Positions 9,631 to 16,885 of a stretch of DNA of 64,000 bases are shown here, in pieces; the first letter of the stretch is position 1; each line of letters opens with the position of its first letter. The position numbers and the translations under genes were made by a program. The stretch spans positions 62,001-126,000 of the forward strand of contig NZ_JAOVZU010000001.1 of assembly GCF_025717005.1 (NCBI RefSeq). The letters are read 5' to 3'. Source of the stretch: Actinotalea endophytica (GTDB lineage Bacteria > Actinomycetota > Actinomycetes > Actinomycetales > Cellulomonadaceae). The notes beneath the pieces are model-generated. The model made no database searches. It was not told where the DNA came from and was given only the letters and a program-made list of their open reading frames with translations.

Positions 9631-9824
9631 TCCCCGCTCTGTCCTCCGGGGCACGGGCCCCGACCTGAGAGTTTGGCGAGCCGGACGGACCGGTTCGCGT
9701 GCACCGTCGGTGGGCCATCGCTGGCCGCTTTCCAGAGTTGCCTCGCCGTGGCGGTACGGGGGCCTGAGAGATTCCCGGGGAGGGTTGCTCCTTCGGCGCC
9801 TCGCGGAGCGAGGACTCTCCCGTC
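9631..9824 (-). promoter_or_regulatory. Tandem glycine riboswitch upstream of gcvP
   Basis: On the minus strand two glycine aptamers can be read. The first (about 9824-9724) has CGGGAGAGTCC, GCGCCGAAGGAGCAA, the signature GGAATCTCTCAGG and GGCAACTCTGGAAAG. The second (about 9715-9631) has AAACTCTCAGGTC and GGAGGACAGAGCGGGG. These are hallmark conserved blocks of the tandem gcvT/glycine element, and the position 50 bp ahead of gcvP fits a switch that turns on glycine cleavage when glycine is abundant. No clear intrinsic terminator is seen, so control at translation or through Rho is possible. Confidence 0.93.
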
Positions 9825-9899
9825 ACGGTTCGTGCGGCGTGTTGGGTTGTCGCCGGCGCGGTGCGCCGACGAACCGAGGATAGTGCCGGTGGGGCGGCG

Positions 9900-12140
9900 T
9901 CACGAGGCGGTGTCCGCGGGCCGGTCACGCGCCTCGCGCAACATCTGGGTGATCTCCTCACCCCGCACCGGCCTCGCGAACAGGAAGCCCTGGGCGAGGT
10001 CGCAGCCCGCGACCCGCACGGCGTTGCGATCGTCCGTGGTCTCGACGCCCTCCGCGACCACGGTCAGACCCAGGCCGTGCGCGAGCAGCACGGTCGAGTG
10101 CACGATCCGGGTCGCCCGCGAGTCGCCGGCCATGCCGTGCACGAACGACCGGTCGATCTTGATCTCGTCGAGCGGGAGCTCGCGCAGGTACGTCAGCGAG
10201 CTGTAGCCGGTGCCGTAGTCGTCGATCGACACCCGGGCGCCGAGCGCCCGCGCGGCGAGCAGCGACGCACGGCCGGCGTCGCGGTCCTGCAGCAGCGACT
10301 CCTCGGTCACCTCGAGGTACAGCAGCCGGCCGGGCAGGTCGTGGCGCCCCAGGGCGTCGCGCACCTGGTCGCCGAAGTCGGCGCCCACCAGCGCCTCGGC
10401 CGGGACGTTCACCGCGACGGCGAGCTCGTGCCCGGCCTCCCGCCACGCGGCAGCCTGCGCCACGGCGAGATCGAGCACCTGCACGGTGAGCTGCCCCAGG
10501 TCGCCGGTCCGGGACAGCATGGGCAGGAACAGGCCGGGCATCATCAGCTCGCCGTCGTCGAGCCGCAGCCGCGCGAGCGCCTCGACGCCGACCAGCGAAC
10601 CGGTGCGCAGCTCGACCTTCGGCTGGTAGTGCAGCACCAGCCCACCCGAGGTGAGCGCGGTCTGCACCCGGTCCTGCAGGCCCAGCTCGGCGACCGTGTG
10701 GGTGTCGAGGTCCTCGTCGTAGACCTTGAGCGCGTCACCCGAGGCCTTCGCCTGGTACATCGCGACGTCGGCGCGGCGCAGGAGCTCGTCCGGCTCCGTG
10801 CCGTGCTCGGGCAGGTGGACCAGGCCCCCGGCGGCCGAGGCGCGCACCACGACGTCGCCGAGGTCGTAGACCCCGGCGAGGGCCTCGAGCAGACGGCCCG
10901 CAGCACGTTCGCCGTCGGCCACGCTCGAGCGTCGCAGCAGCAGCGCGAACTCGTCCCCACCGATCCGCGCCACGACGTCCCGACCGCGGTCACCGCTGCG
11001 CGTCTCGCTGGCGAGCCGCCGCGCCACCAGCATCAGCAGCAGGTCGCCGGCGTGGTGGCCGAGGGTGTCGTTGACCTCCTTGAACCGGTTGAGGTCGAGC
11101 AGCACGACGCTGGCCGTGTCGCCCGAGCCCAGACATCGACGGATGGCCTCGTAGAAGCCTCGGCGGTTGACCAGTCCGGTGAGCTCGTCGGTGTGCGCCA
11201 GCCGGTGGCTGCCGGCGAGCGCCTCGGCCTCGATGAAGGCGAGCCCCATCCGGCCGAGCGCCAGGACCACGGCGGCGGCGGCGATCCACCGCGGCGCCGT
11301 GGGCGCGTCGTGGTCGAGGAGCACCACGAGCGCGAGCGCGGCACCGGCCAGCGGCACGAGCAGCACCGACACTCGCGACACCGTGCGCCGCTCGACCGGG
11401 ACCGGCGTCCCGATGCTGGAGGCGTAGAGCGCGTACGCGACGATCCAGCCGGCGCTGAGGATCGTGCCCGACGGGATGACGCCGGTGTCGGCGACCTCGG
11501 TCAGGAAGAACGCGTTGGTCAGGACGAGCAGCGATGCACCCCCGAGGCGGCGCCACAGACCGGCCGGGACGCTGCCCCTGCGCATCGCGATCACCGCGAC
11601 GATCAGCAGCAGGTGCGCGATGTTCGCGCCGACGTAGACCGCGTTGACGCCGACGTCGTCGGGGTTCGCCGCCCCGCTCTGCACGGCAGGGACCACGAAG
11701 GCGGCGACCGCCGCGGTGATCCCGGCCGAGCCGATCAGGATGTCGAAGACGAACGCCCGCCGGGCCGCCGGGGAGCGCCCGACGTGCCAGGCGAGCGACG
11801 CGAACGTGAGCGGGAAGCGCGCGATCCACAGCACGTCGGCGGCGCTGGGGTACGGCGGGTCCGGCATCGGCGCGAGCACGATCGCCCAGTAGAGCCACGC
11901 CGCGACGGCCAGCAGCAGACCGAGGGCGAAGAGCAGGTCGCCGGGGTTCGGCCACGCACGCAGCGCACGGACCGCACCGAGCAGCGCGAGGACGGTGAGC
12001 GCAGCGGCGAGGAGCAGGGCGTCGGTGGTCCCCGACGCGCCCGACGTGACCACGGCGTGCGCCGCGTAGGCGAGCCCGGCCGCGACCGAGAGCACGACGA
12101 GCACCCGGTGCACGAGTCGCAGGCCCGCCGAGTCGCTCAC
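9900..12140 (-). CDS. Membrane GGDEF-EAL protein, bifunctional c-di-GMP cyclase/phosphodiesterase
   Basis: The product is 746 residues from GTG 12140, placed four bases after GGAGG; the GTG just upstream is too close to that site. Residues 1 to about 305 hold roughly ten hydrophobic segments. The GGDEF domain (about 315-480) has HTDELTGLVNRR, an intact GGDEF and, five residues ahead, RGRD, a good match to the inhibitory RxxD site. The EAL domain (about 485-735) keeps EAL, VNVPAEAL, EVTEE, DDYGTGYSSL, IKIDRSF and AEGVET, so both activities look functional. It could set c-di-GMP levels for the riboswitch at 15961-16037 and for the motility locus, which is inference. It seems to be a one-gene unit. 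Confidence 0.92.
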   Translation of the reverse strand: MSDSAGLRLVHRVLVVLSVAAGLAYAAHAVVTSGASGTTDALLLAAALTVLALLGAVRALRAWPNPGDLLFALGLLLAVAAWLYWAIVLAPMPDPPYPSAADVLWIARFPLTFASLAWHVGRSPAARRAFVFDILIGSAGITAAVAAFVVPAVQSGAANPDDVGVNAVYVGANIAHLLLIVAVIAMRRGSVPAGLWRRLGGASLLVLTNAFFLTEVADTGVIPSGTILSAGWIVAYALYASSIGTPVPVERRTVSRVSVLLVPLAGAALALVVLLDHDAPTAPRWIAAAAVVLALGRMGLAFIEAEALAGSHRLAHTDELTGLVNRRGFYEAIRRCLGSGDTASVVLLDLNRFKEVNDTLGHHAGDLLLMLVARRLASETRSGDRGRDVVARIGGDEFALLLRRSSVADGERAAGRLLEALAGVYDLGDVVVRASAAGGLVHLPEHGTEPDELLRRADVAMYQAKASGDALKVYDEDLDTHTVAELGLQDRVQTALTSGGLVLHYQPKVELRTGSLVGVEALARLRLDDGELMMPGLFLPMLSRTGDLGQLTVQVLDLAVAQAAAWREAGHELAVAVNVPAEALVGADFGDQVRDALGRHDLPGRLLYLEVTEESLLQDRDAGRASLLAARALGARVSIDDYGTGYSSLTYLRELPLDEIKIDRSFVHGMAGDSRATRIVHSTVLLAHGLGLTVVAEGVETTDDRNAVRVAGCDLAQGFLFARPVRGEEITQMLREARDRPADTAS

Positions 12141-12143
12141 CAC

Positions 12144-12397
12144 TCCTCCGTCACGTCCGGGCCCGAGCAGCGGGGGGCCGCCAGGCGGGGTCGATCACGT
12201 GCCGTCCCGATGCGAGGGTCAGCTCTCGTCGGTGTTGTCGGCGCGTGTCGGGCTCGACTTGATGCGCCGGACGGCGCACTTGCGGATGATTCCCGGCCCT
12301 CCTCCCGGCCGCCGACGCGGACGGCGGCGTCCGGGCGCCAGTCTTCCGTGCGCCGATCACGAGCGGAAGGGTCCCCCCCGCGCACCGGGTCCGCTGG
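12144..12397. other. Intergenic region between GGDEF-EAL gene and phosphatase gene
   Basis: No gene is recognised. CCTCGCA followed 14 bases later by GATCGA lies upstream of the GGDEF-EAL gene on the minus strand and loosely resembles the flagellar promoter pattern, but both halves deviate. Nothing else stands out. Confidence 0.3.
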
Positions 12398-12889
12398 TCA
12401 GCGGCCCAGCAGCGCGCGCACGTGGGCGACGATCCCGTCCGCGGCGGCCTCGATCTCGGCGAGGGTCTGCTCGAAGGCCTCCTGGGGGCCGTACCACGGG
12501 TCGTCGACGTCGAGCAGGTGCTCCGGGCCGCCCAGCGGCGCGGCCGGGTCGAACGAGCGGAGCATCCGGATGTCGGTCCCGTCGGTCGCGATCCGCCGCA
12601 GGGCGCCGGCGTGCCGGCTGGTCATCGCGAGCACCAGGTCTCGCCGGGCGAGCTCGTCGGCCTGCACCCGGCGGGCACGGTGGCCCGGCACCTGGTAGCC
12701 GTGCGCCGCGAGGGTCCGCCGAGCCCTGGGATCGATCGGGTTCCCGCTCTCCTCGTCGCTGACCCCGGTGGAGTCCACGGCCACCAGCTCGCCCAGCCCG
12801 GCCGCCTCGAAGCGGTCGCGCAGCACGACCTCGGCCATCGGGGAGCGGCAGATGTTGCCGGTGCACACGGTCATCACTCGGATCGTCAC
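12398..12889 (-). CDS. Low-molecular-weight protein-tyrosine phosphatase
   Basis: The 163-residue protein opens with the P-loop VCTGNICRSPMAE, a perfect Cx5R(S/T) signature in which the Cys is the nucleophile. It carries the general-acid loop as DDPWYG near the C-terminus. The enzyme removes phosphate from protein tyrosine, and in actinobacteria such proteins often counter a BY-kinase in capsule or wall control. No kinase gene is adjacent. The GTG at 12889 is the first start compatible with the P-loop, and no strong ribosome site is visible. An unusual structured element lies immediately upstream at 12953-13140 on the same strand. Confidence 0.9.
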   Translation of the reverse strand: MTIRVMTVCTGNICRSPMAEVVLRDRFEAAGLGELVAVDSTGVSDEESGNPIDPRARRTLAAHGYQVPGHRARRVQADELARRDLVLAMTSRHAGALRRIATDGTDIRMLRSFDPAAPLGGPEHLLDVDDPWYGPQEAFEQTLAEIEAAADGIVAHVRALLGR

Positions 12890-12952
12890 GGAGGCATTCT
12901 CCCGGCTGTGCCCGGCCGTCGCGCGCCACGCCGGGTCGCCCCGGGCATGGAA

Positions 12953-13016
12953 CAGCCCGTGGGCTGCCGGAGTGACCGGCGTGCCGTGCTGGACGAGGCA
13001 CGGCCCCCACGGGCTG
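12953..13016. repeat. Strong two-tier inverted repeat (candidate structured RNA)
   Basis: An 11-bp perfect outer stem, CAGCCCGTGGG (12953-12963) with CCCACGGGCTG (13006-13016), encloses a perfect 7-bp inner stem, GCCGTGC (12983-12989) with GCACGGC (12998-13004). A further arm pair, GGTGACTG (13018-13025) and CAGTCACC (13092-13099), closes the next segment. No T-run follows on either strand, so it does not look like a plain terminator. It lies between the phosphatase gene and a tiny ORF on the minus strand. Confidence 0.55.
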
Positions 13017-13083
13017 CGGTGACTGCCTGGATCTCGCTGTCGCTCAGCGGGATCGGAGCAGGTCCGTCCGAAGCTACGGGCGA

Positions 13084-13122
13084 CTAGCGGACAGTCACCT
13101 CACGCGTCCTGGAAGACTTCAC
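13084..13122 (-). CDS. Tiny 12-codon ORF with an extended Shine-Dalgarno
   Basis: On the minus strand a GTG at 13122 opens a reading frame MKSSRTREVTVR that ends at TAG 13084. It is preceded by GAAAGGAGGTGGTCC, which could pair almost without interruption with the 3' end of 16S rRNA (GGATCACCTCCTTTC), allowing one G-U pair. The start lies 10 bases after GGAGG. Such an extreme ribosome site in front of a 12-residue basic peptide suggests a leader peptide or translated regulatory RNA. The following RNA can fold (see 12953-13016). Whether the peptide itself matters is unknown. Confidence 0.4.
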   Translation of the reverse strand: MKSSRTREVTVR

Positions 13123-13212
13123 TTCTGGACCACCTCCTTTCCCGTGTGCGGCGACGGTACGTCGCGCCGGGGACCCGAGGGAAGGGGTTTTTGCGCGATC
13201 GGCGGGGACGGC

Positions 13213-13587
13213 TCAGCGCCGGCGACTCACCTCACGCGCCGCCTGCTCACCCCGGGCGAGCCCGATCAGGACCCACACCAGGGCCCACACCGCACCGGCG
13301 ACGAGCACGCCCGCGAGGAGTGCCGCGTCCCGGATCTGGACCGCCAGCAGGCCGGCTGCCACCGTCCCGATCGCCCCGATCCAGGTGGCCCCGAGGGCGG
13401 CACGGTGCGCCTCTCGCCACTGCCGCGGACCGGCGAGAGTCTCCTTGGTTCGCATCCCGGCCCAGCTGTTCGGCCCGAGGCGCCCGGCCGCCGCCTGCTG
13501 GACGACGACCGCCACCACGACCGCACCGGCGCCCAGGACGACCCCGACGAGGAGCGCCGCCAGGCGCAACGCGTCGGCCTCGCTCAC
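13213..13587 (-). CDS. SdpI-family small membrane protein
   Basis: The 124-residue protein starts at GTG 13587, five bases after GAGGAGG. It has three hydrophobic segments (about 8-30, 66-84 and 88-110). Between the first and second is GPNSWAGMRTKETLAGPRQW, which matches the conserved cytosolic loop of SdpI-like proteins (xxxNxxxGxRTpxTlxsxexW). In Bacillus SdpI gives immunity to the SdpC toxin; in actinobacteria the domain is common without such a toxin and its role is unclear. No toxin gene is adjacent here. Confidence 0.7.
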   Translation of the reverse strand: MSEADALRLAALLVGVVLGAGAVVVAVVVQQAAAGRLGPNSWAGMRTKETLAGPRQWREAHRAALGATWIGAIGTVAAGLLAVQIRDAALLAGVLVAGAVWALVWVLIGLARGEQAAREVSRRR

Positions 13588-13692
13588 GGGATCCTCCTCG
13601 ACGGCCCGTTCGACAGATGTCCAGAAGGCTACGACGCACACGGCCGTCGGCGCAGGGGTCCGGTCACGTAGGGTCGTGCGGACGGAGGCACC

Positions 13693-15741
13693 ATGGCACG
13701 CTCGACGAGGACCGGCGCGATCGCGCTCGCCTTGGTGACCGCACTCGCCGGCTGCACGGCACCTGCGCCGTCCGCGTCCGGGACCCCGACGGTCTCGAGC
13801 CCGCCGCCGAGCCCCGACCCGCTGGTCGCCGAGCTGCGTGCGCCGTCGGAACCGACCACGATCCTCGGCACGACGGGTGACGCCGCGGACGTCGCGGTGG
13901 CCGCGAGCCGCGCGCTGTACGTCAGCAGCCCGGTGGTGGTCCTCGCGCCGACCGGCGACACCGACGCCCAGGTGGGTGCCGCGTCGGCCGCGGTCGCGCT
14001 CGGTGCGCCGCTGCTCCTCGTGCCGCCGGCGGAGCCGGCAGCCGACGACGCCGCGGGGGCGGACCCCGGAGCATCGACCGCGCCCGCGTCGCCGAGCAGC
14101 GGGTCGACGGCTTCTGGGTCGACGGCTTCCGGGTCGACGGCTTCCGGGTCGACGGCTTCCGGGTCGACGGCTTCCGAGGGTGGCACCGGGTCCGCCGGTG
14201 CGACCCGCTCGGCCGACCCGACCACGACGCCGAGCACCACAGCGGCACCCGAGCCGGAGTGGCGGACCGAGGTGCGCCGGCTGGGTGCCGAGGTGGTGCT
14301 CGCGGTCGATCTGGACACCGCCGCGACCGGGGGCCTCGCGACCACGACCCGGACCGCGGAGTCCCTGCCGGACGCCCTCGGCCTCGTGGTCCACGAGTAC
14401 CCCGAGGACGGCGTGCTCGACGCGGTGCGCACGCTGGACCGCGACGACCCCGTCGGCCTGCGGCCGGCCGCACCGACGTCCACGGCCGACCCGCCGAGCC
14501 CGGACGACGCCACCGGCTCGACCTCGTCGGCCGAGGCCCCCGAGTCGTCCGACACCTCCGGGTCCGCCGACCCCAGCGGATCCGCCGACCCGAGCGGATC
14601 GACGAGCACCGCGGGGTCGGCGAGCAGCGCCGCGACCTCGTCCCCCGCGGCGTCGCCGAGCCCGTCCGAGGCGCTGGACCTGCCACCGCTCGAGCTCCCC
14701 GACCCCGTCGTCGACACGGTGCTCCTGGTCGACGGCGACCCGTCGACCCTCGCAGCGGTGGCGACGGCGCGCTCGGCCGGCGTGGCGGTCGCGGTCACCG
14801 GAGCCGACCCCCGCGCCACTGCGGCCGACGTCGAGGCGGTGTCCGCGATCACCGGACCGGACACCGCGGTGCTCGCGGCCGGCCCGGCCTTCGGCACCTA
14901 CGGCTCCGCCCGCGGGCTCGACTGGCGCGTTCGCACCGCGGCGACCGGCGTCCAGCTGCCCGGCGGCGGACAGGTCGTCTTCCCGGGACGGCGGATCGTC
15001 GCCCTGTACGGCTCGCCCGGCATCCCCGCGCTCGGCCTGCTCGGCGAGCAGGACCTGCCCGGTGCGGTGGACCGCGCGCAGGCACTCGCCGACACCTACG
15101 GCGACCTCAGCCCGGACACCTTCGTCCCCGGCTTCGAGATCATCGCGACGATCGCCGCGGCCGACGCCGGACCGGACGGCAACTACTCCGACGAGCGCAC
15201 GGTGGCCGATCTGCTCCCGTGGGTCGAGCAGGCCGAGGCCGACGGCGTGTACGTGATCCTCGACCTGCAACCGGGCCGCACGGACTTCCTGACCCAGGCC
15301 AAGGCGTACGAGGAGCTCCTGCGCCATCCCGGCGTGGGTCTCGCGCTCGACCCGGAGTGGCGGCTCGAGCCCGACCAGGTGCACCTGCGCCAGATCGGAT
15401 CGGTGCACGTCTCGGAGATCAACGCGGTCGCCGACTGGCTGGCGGCGCTGACCCGGGACAACCGGCTCCCGCAGAAGGTCTTCGTGCTCCACCAGTTCGC
15501 CGGCCGGATGATCCAGGACCGTCAGGCCCTCGAGACCCACCCCGAGCTCGCCACGGTGATCCACGTGGACGGTCAGGGCACCCAACCCGGCAAGGCGGGC
15601 ACCTGGGCGACGCTGCGCCGCGACGCGCCGGCGGGTGTGTGGTGGGGCTGGAAGAACTTCCTCGACGAGGACCTGCCGATGCTCACCGAGGAGCAGACGC
15701 TGCAGGTCGAGCCCGTCCCGGAGCTCATCACCTACCAGTAG
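13693..15741 (+). CDS. Large lipoprotein with Ser/Thr-rich linkers and a C-terminal TIM-barrel-like domain
   Basis: The 682-residue protein begins at ATG 13693, five bases after GGAGG. Its signal peptide ends in LAGC (Cys21), so it is a lipid-anchored surface protein. A domain at about 45-115 (TTILGTTGDAADVAVAASRA and following) recalls cell-wall-binding type 2 repeats and seems to continue after two low-complexity inserts (about 122-180 and 258-325). The first insert contains five identical GSTAS units. The C-terminal part (about 440-680) alternates strands and helices, with VILDLQPGR, GLALDPEW and GVWWGWKNFLDE, as in a glycosidase-like barrel. Catalytic residues cannot be assigned with confidence. 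It is monocistronic and ends at a strong hairpin. Confidence 0.7.
   Translation: MARSTRTGAIALALVTALAGCTAPAPSASGTPTVSSPPPSPDPLVAELRAPSEPTTILGTTGDAADVAVAASRALYVSSPVVVLAPTGDTDAQVGAASAAVALGAPLLLVPPAEPAADDAAGADPGASTAPASPSSGSTASGSTASGSTASGSTASGSTASEGGTGSAGATRSADPTTTPSTTAAPEPEWRTEVRRLGAEVVLAVDLDTAATGGLATTTRTAESLPDALGLVVHEYPEDGVLDAVRTLDRDDPVGLRPAAPTSTADPPSPDDATGSTSSAEAPESSDTSGSADPSGSADPSGSTSTAGSASSAATSSPAASPSPSEALDLPPLELPDPVVDTVLLVDGDPSTLAAVATARSAGVAVAVTGADPRATAADVEAVSAITGPDTAVLAAGPAFGTYGSARGLDWRVRTAATGVQLPGGGQVVFPGRRIVALYGSPGIPALGLLGEQDLPGAVDRAQALADTYGDLSPDTFVPGFEIIATIAAADAGPDGNYSDERTVADLLPWVEQAEADGVYVILDLQPGRTDFLTQAKAYEELLRHPGVGLALDPEWRLEPDQVHLRQIGSVHVSEINAVADWLAALTRDNRLPQKVFVLHQFAGRMIQDRQALETHPELATVIHVDGQGTQPGKAGTWATLRRDAPAGVWWGWKNFLDEDLPMLTEEQTLQVEPVPELITYQ
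14101..14175 (+). repeat. Five tandem copies of a 15-bp coding repeat
   Basis: The unit GGGTCGACGGCTTCC is repeated five times without interruption, with only one base differing in the first copy. It encodes GSTAS five times in a linker of the large lipoprotein. Near-identity at the DNA level suggests recent slippage, so copy number may vary between strains. Confidence 0.9.
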
Positions 15742-15761
15742 CCGCCGGACCCGGACGGCGG

Positions 15762-15781
15762 GCGCGGTCCTCGGACCGCGC
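15762..15781. terminator. Hairpin between convergent genes
   Basis: GCGCGGTC (15762-15769), loop CTCG, GACCGCGC (15774-15781) is a perfect 8-bp stem. It lies between the stop of the lipoprotein gene (15741) and the stop of the convergent 52-residue ORF (15793), so it probably serves both. No T-run is present. Confidence 0.6.
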
Positions 15782-15792
15782 GACGAACCAGG

Positions 15793-15951
15793 TCAGGCCG
15801 CGGGCTGCGTCGGGACGCACCCGGCGGTGGCGAGCTGGCCGGCCATGGCGGCCCAACGGGCCAGCACGGTGGGCGGGACGACGAAGTCGTCGAGGGAACC
15901 GGTGACGTTCTCGAACGAGGGCTGGTACCTCGTGAAACCCTGCTCCGGCAT
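15793..15951 (-). CDS. 52-residue protein of unknown function under a c-di-GMP riboswitch
   Basis: ATG 15951 is preceded six bases upstream by GGAGG, and the frame ends at TGA 15793. The sequence begins MPEQGFTRYQPSFENVTGSL and continues with DDFVVPPTVLARWAAMAGQL, ending ATAGCVPTQPAA. It has no signal peptide or membrane segment; a short helix (PPTVLARWAAMAGQLA) is likely and there is one cysteine. It is real rather than spurious because a complete class I c-di-GMP aptamer sits immediately in front of its ribosome site. It stands alone in its transcript, convergent with the lipoprotein gene. The family is not recognised. It may be a small effector or adaptor whose production follows c-di-GMP. 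Confidence 0.75.
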   Translation of the reverse strand: MPEQGFTRYQPSFENVTGSLDDFVVPPTVLARWAAMAGQLATAGCVPTQPAA

Positions 15952-15960
15952 GGCGTTCCT

Positions 15961-16037
15961 CCGTTCGGTAGCCCGGCTGACCTCTGGGGTCCCGTGGCTT
16001 TGCGTCCCCGCCTCGCGACGGGTTTGCCTTTCTCGCT
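15961..16037 (-). promoter_or_regulatory. Class I cyclic-di-GMP riboswitch (GEMM)
   Basis: Read on the minus strand, the element has the invariant GGCAAACC (16028-16021), a stem capped by a GCGA tetraloop, then GGGGACGCAAAGCC, the block CACGGGACC and GGTCAGCCGGGCTACCG. These correspond to the conserved P2 and P3 helices, the GNRA tetraloop and its receptor of the GEMM-I aptamer. The 3' edge is about five bases from the GGAGG that serves the 52-residue ORF. Ligand binding is therefore expected to control access of ribosomes rather than a distant terminator, which is inference. The sign of the effect cannot be told from sequence. Confidence 0.93.
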
Positions 16038-16111
16038 GACCACCTCAGGCTAGCCGCGCGGCCCACGGCACACCGGTCCGAGGCATCGGACCACCCGAAC
16101 GGCGCACGTTC

Positions 16112-16142
16112 TTCACCCGCACGTGTCTCCCGCGTTCACCCG
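16112..16142 (+). promoter_or_regulatory. Two TTCACCCG boxes upstream of the M15 peptidase promoter
   Basis: TTCACCCG occurs at 16112-16119 and 16135-16142 as a direct repeat. The second copy ends 31 bp before the -35 element at 16174. The same octamer precedes other flagellar promoters in this window. Confidence 0.45.
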
Positions 16143-16173
16143 GGCGGCGCAACGCGGTTCGACCCGCCCTACC

Positions 16174-16200
16174 CCTCACATCCCGCTGCGGCCGGACGAT
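16174..16200 (+). promoter_or_regulatory. Sigma-28-type flagellar promoter for the M15 peptidase gene
   Basis: CCTCAC at 16174-16179 is followed after 15 bases by GACGAT (16195-16200), matching the TCAY-N15-RCCGAT pattern seen at eight other motility promoters here, with one change in the -10 element. The predicted start lies about 20 bases before the GTG of the gene. Confidence 0.6.
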
Positions 16201-16227
16201 CGGTTGGCTGCCACCGAGAGGAGACGA

Positions 16228-16845
16228 GTGGACGCCGTCACCGCGATCCAGCAGCGCATCGTGCAGATCCAGTCCCGGATCGCCGAGCTCGATCCGTCGC
16301 GCGCCGGCACGCTCACGGCGGCGGCCTCCGCGACGTCGACGTCCTCGCCGTCCGCGTCCGCCCTCGCCTTCGGCCAGGTGCTCGGCTCGGTGCAGGCGGC
16401 CGACGCGACCGCGGACGTCGGGTACGGCGCCGCCCTCGTGAACGCCGACAACGTGCCCTACGAGCTGGTCGGCTACGGCAACGGCAAGATCCCGTCGTCG
16501 GCGCTGTCCACGATCTCCGGGACGTCGCACGAGCTGTGGGCGCCGGCCGCCCGCTCGTTCGAGGCGATGCGCGACGCCGCCGCCCGCGACGGCGTGACCA
16601 TCGGGATCACGGACTCGTACCGCAGCTACGACGCCCAGGTCGACGTGGCAGCCCGGAAGGGGCTGTACAGCCAGGGTGGCCTCGCGGCCGTGCCGGGCAC
16701 GAGCAACCACGGCTGGGGCATGGCCCTCGACCTGAAGCTCGACGACAGCGCGCAGGCGTGGATCCGCGAGCACGGCGGCGAGTACGGGTTCGTCGAGGCC
16801 GTGCCGCGCGAGCCCTGGCACTGGGAGTACCACCCCTCCAACTGA
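16228..16845 (+). CDS. M15/VanY-type peptidoglycan carboxypeptidase, flagellum-associated candidate
   Basis: The 205-residue protein starts at GTG 16228 with GGAG six bases ahead. The N-terminal part (MDAVTAIQQRIVQIQSRIAEL) is an amphipathic helix, then a Ser/Ala/Thr linker. The C-terminal half is an M15 domain with TDSYRSYDAQ, the zinc motif GTSNHGWGMALDLKL (SxHxxGxAxD) and PWHWEY. Such enzymes cleave terminal residues of peptidoglycan stem peptides. There is no signal peptide, unlike wall-modifying VanY proteins, so export through the flagellar apparatus is possible. It has a flagellar-type promoter and lies at the edge of the motility locus, where no FlgJ is seen. A role in opening the wall for the rod is inferred. 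Confidence 0.85.
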   Translation: MDAVTAIQQRIVQIQSRIAELDPSRAGTLTAAASATSTSSPSASALAFGQVLGSVQAADATADVGYGAALVNADNVPYELVGYGNGKIPSSALSTISGTSHELWAPAARSFEAMRDAAARDGVTIGITDSYRSYDAQVDVAARKGLYSQGGLAAVPGTSNHGWGMALDLKLDDSAQAWIREHGGEYGFVEAVPREPWHWEYHPSN

Positions 16846-16885
16846 CCTTGCGCCGCCCCCGGGCGCGCCGCGAGGATCAGGTCCC

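Noticed and set aside
5898-9668. A 1256-codon open frame on the plus strand opposite gcvT and gcvP
   Set aside because: It is the shadow of a high-GC gene: its protein is an Arg/Gly/Val/His mixture without motifs, while the minus strand encodes full GcvT and GcvP.
13123-13143. A 16S rRNA 3' end fragment, because the plus strand reads GGACCACCTCCTTTC
   Set aside because: No rRNA sequence flanks it. The minus strand makes better sense as an extended Shine-Dalgarno before a tiny ORF.
13213-15585. A 790-codon minus-strand frame covering the large lipoprotein
   Set aside because: Only its last 124 codons, behind a GAGGAGG site, form the SdpI-like protein. The rest is the shadow of the plus-strand lipoprotein gene.
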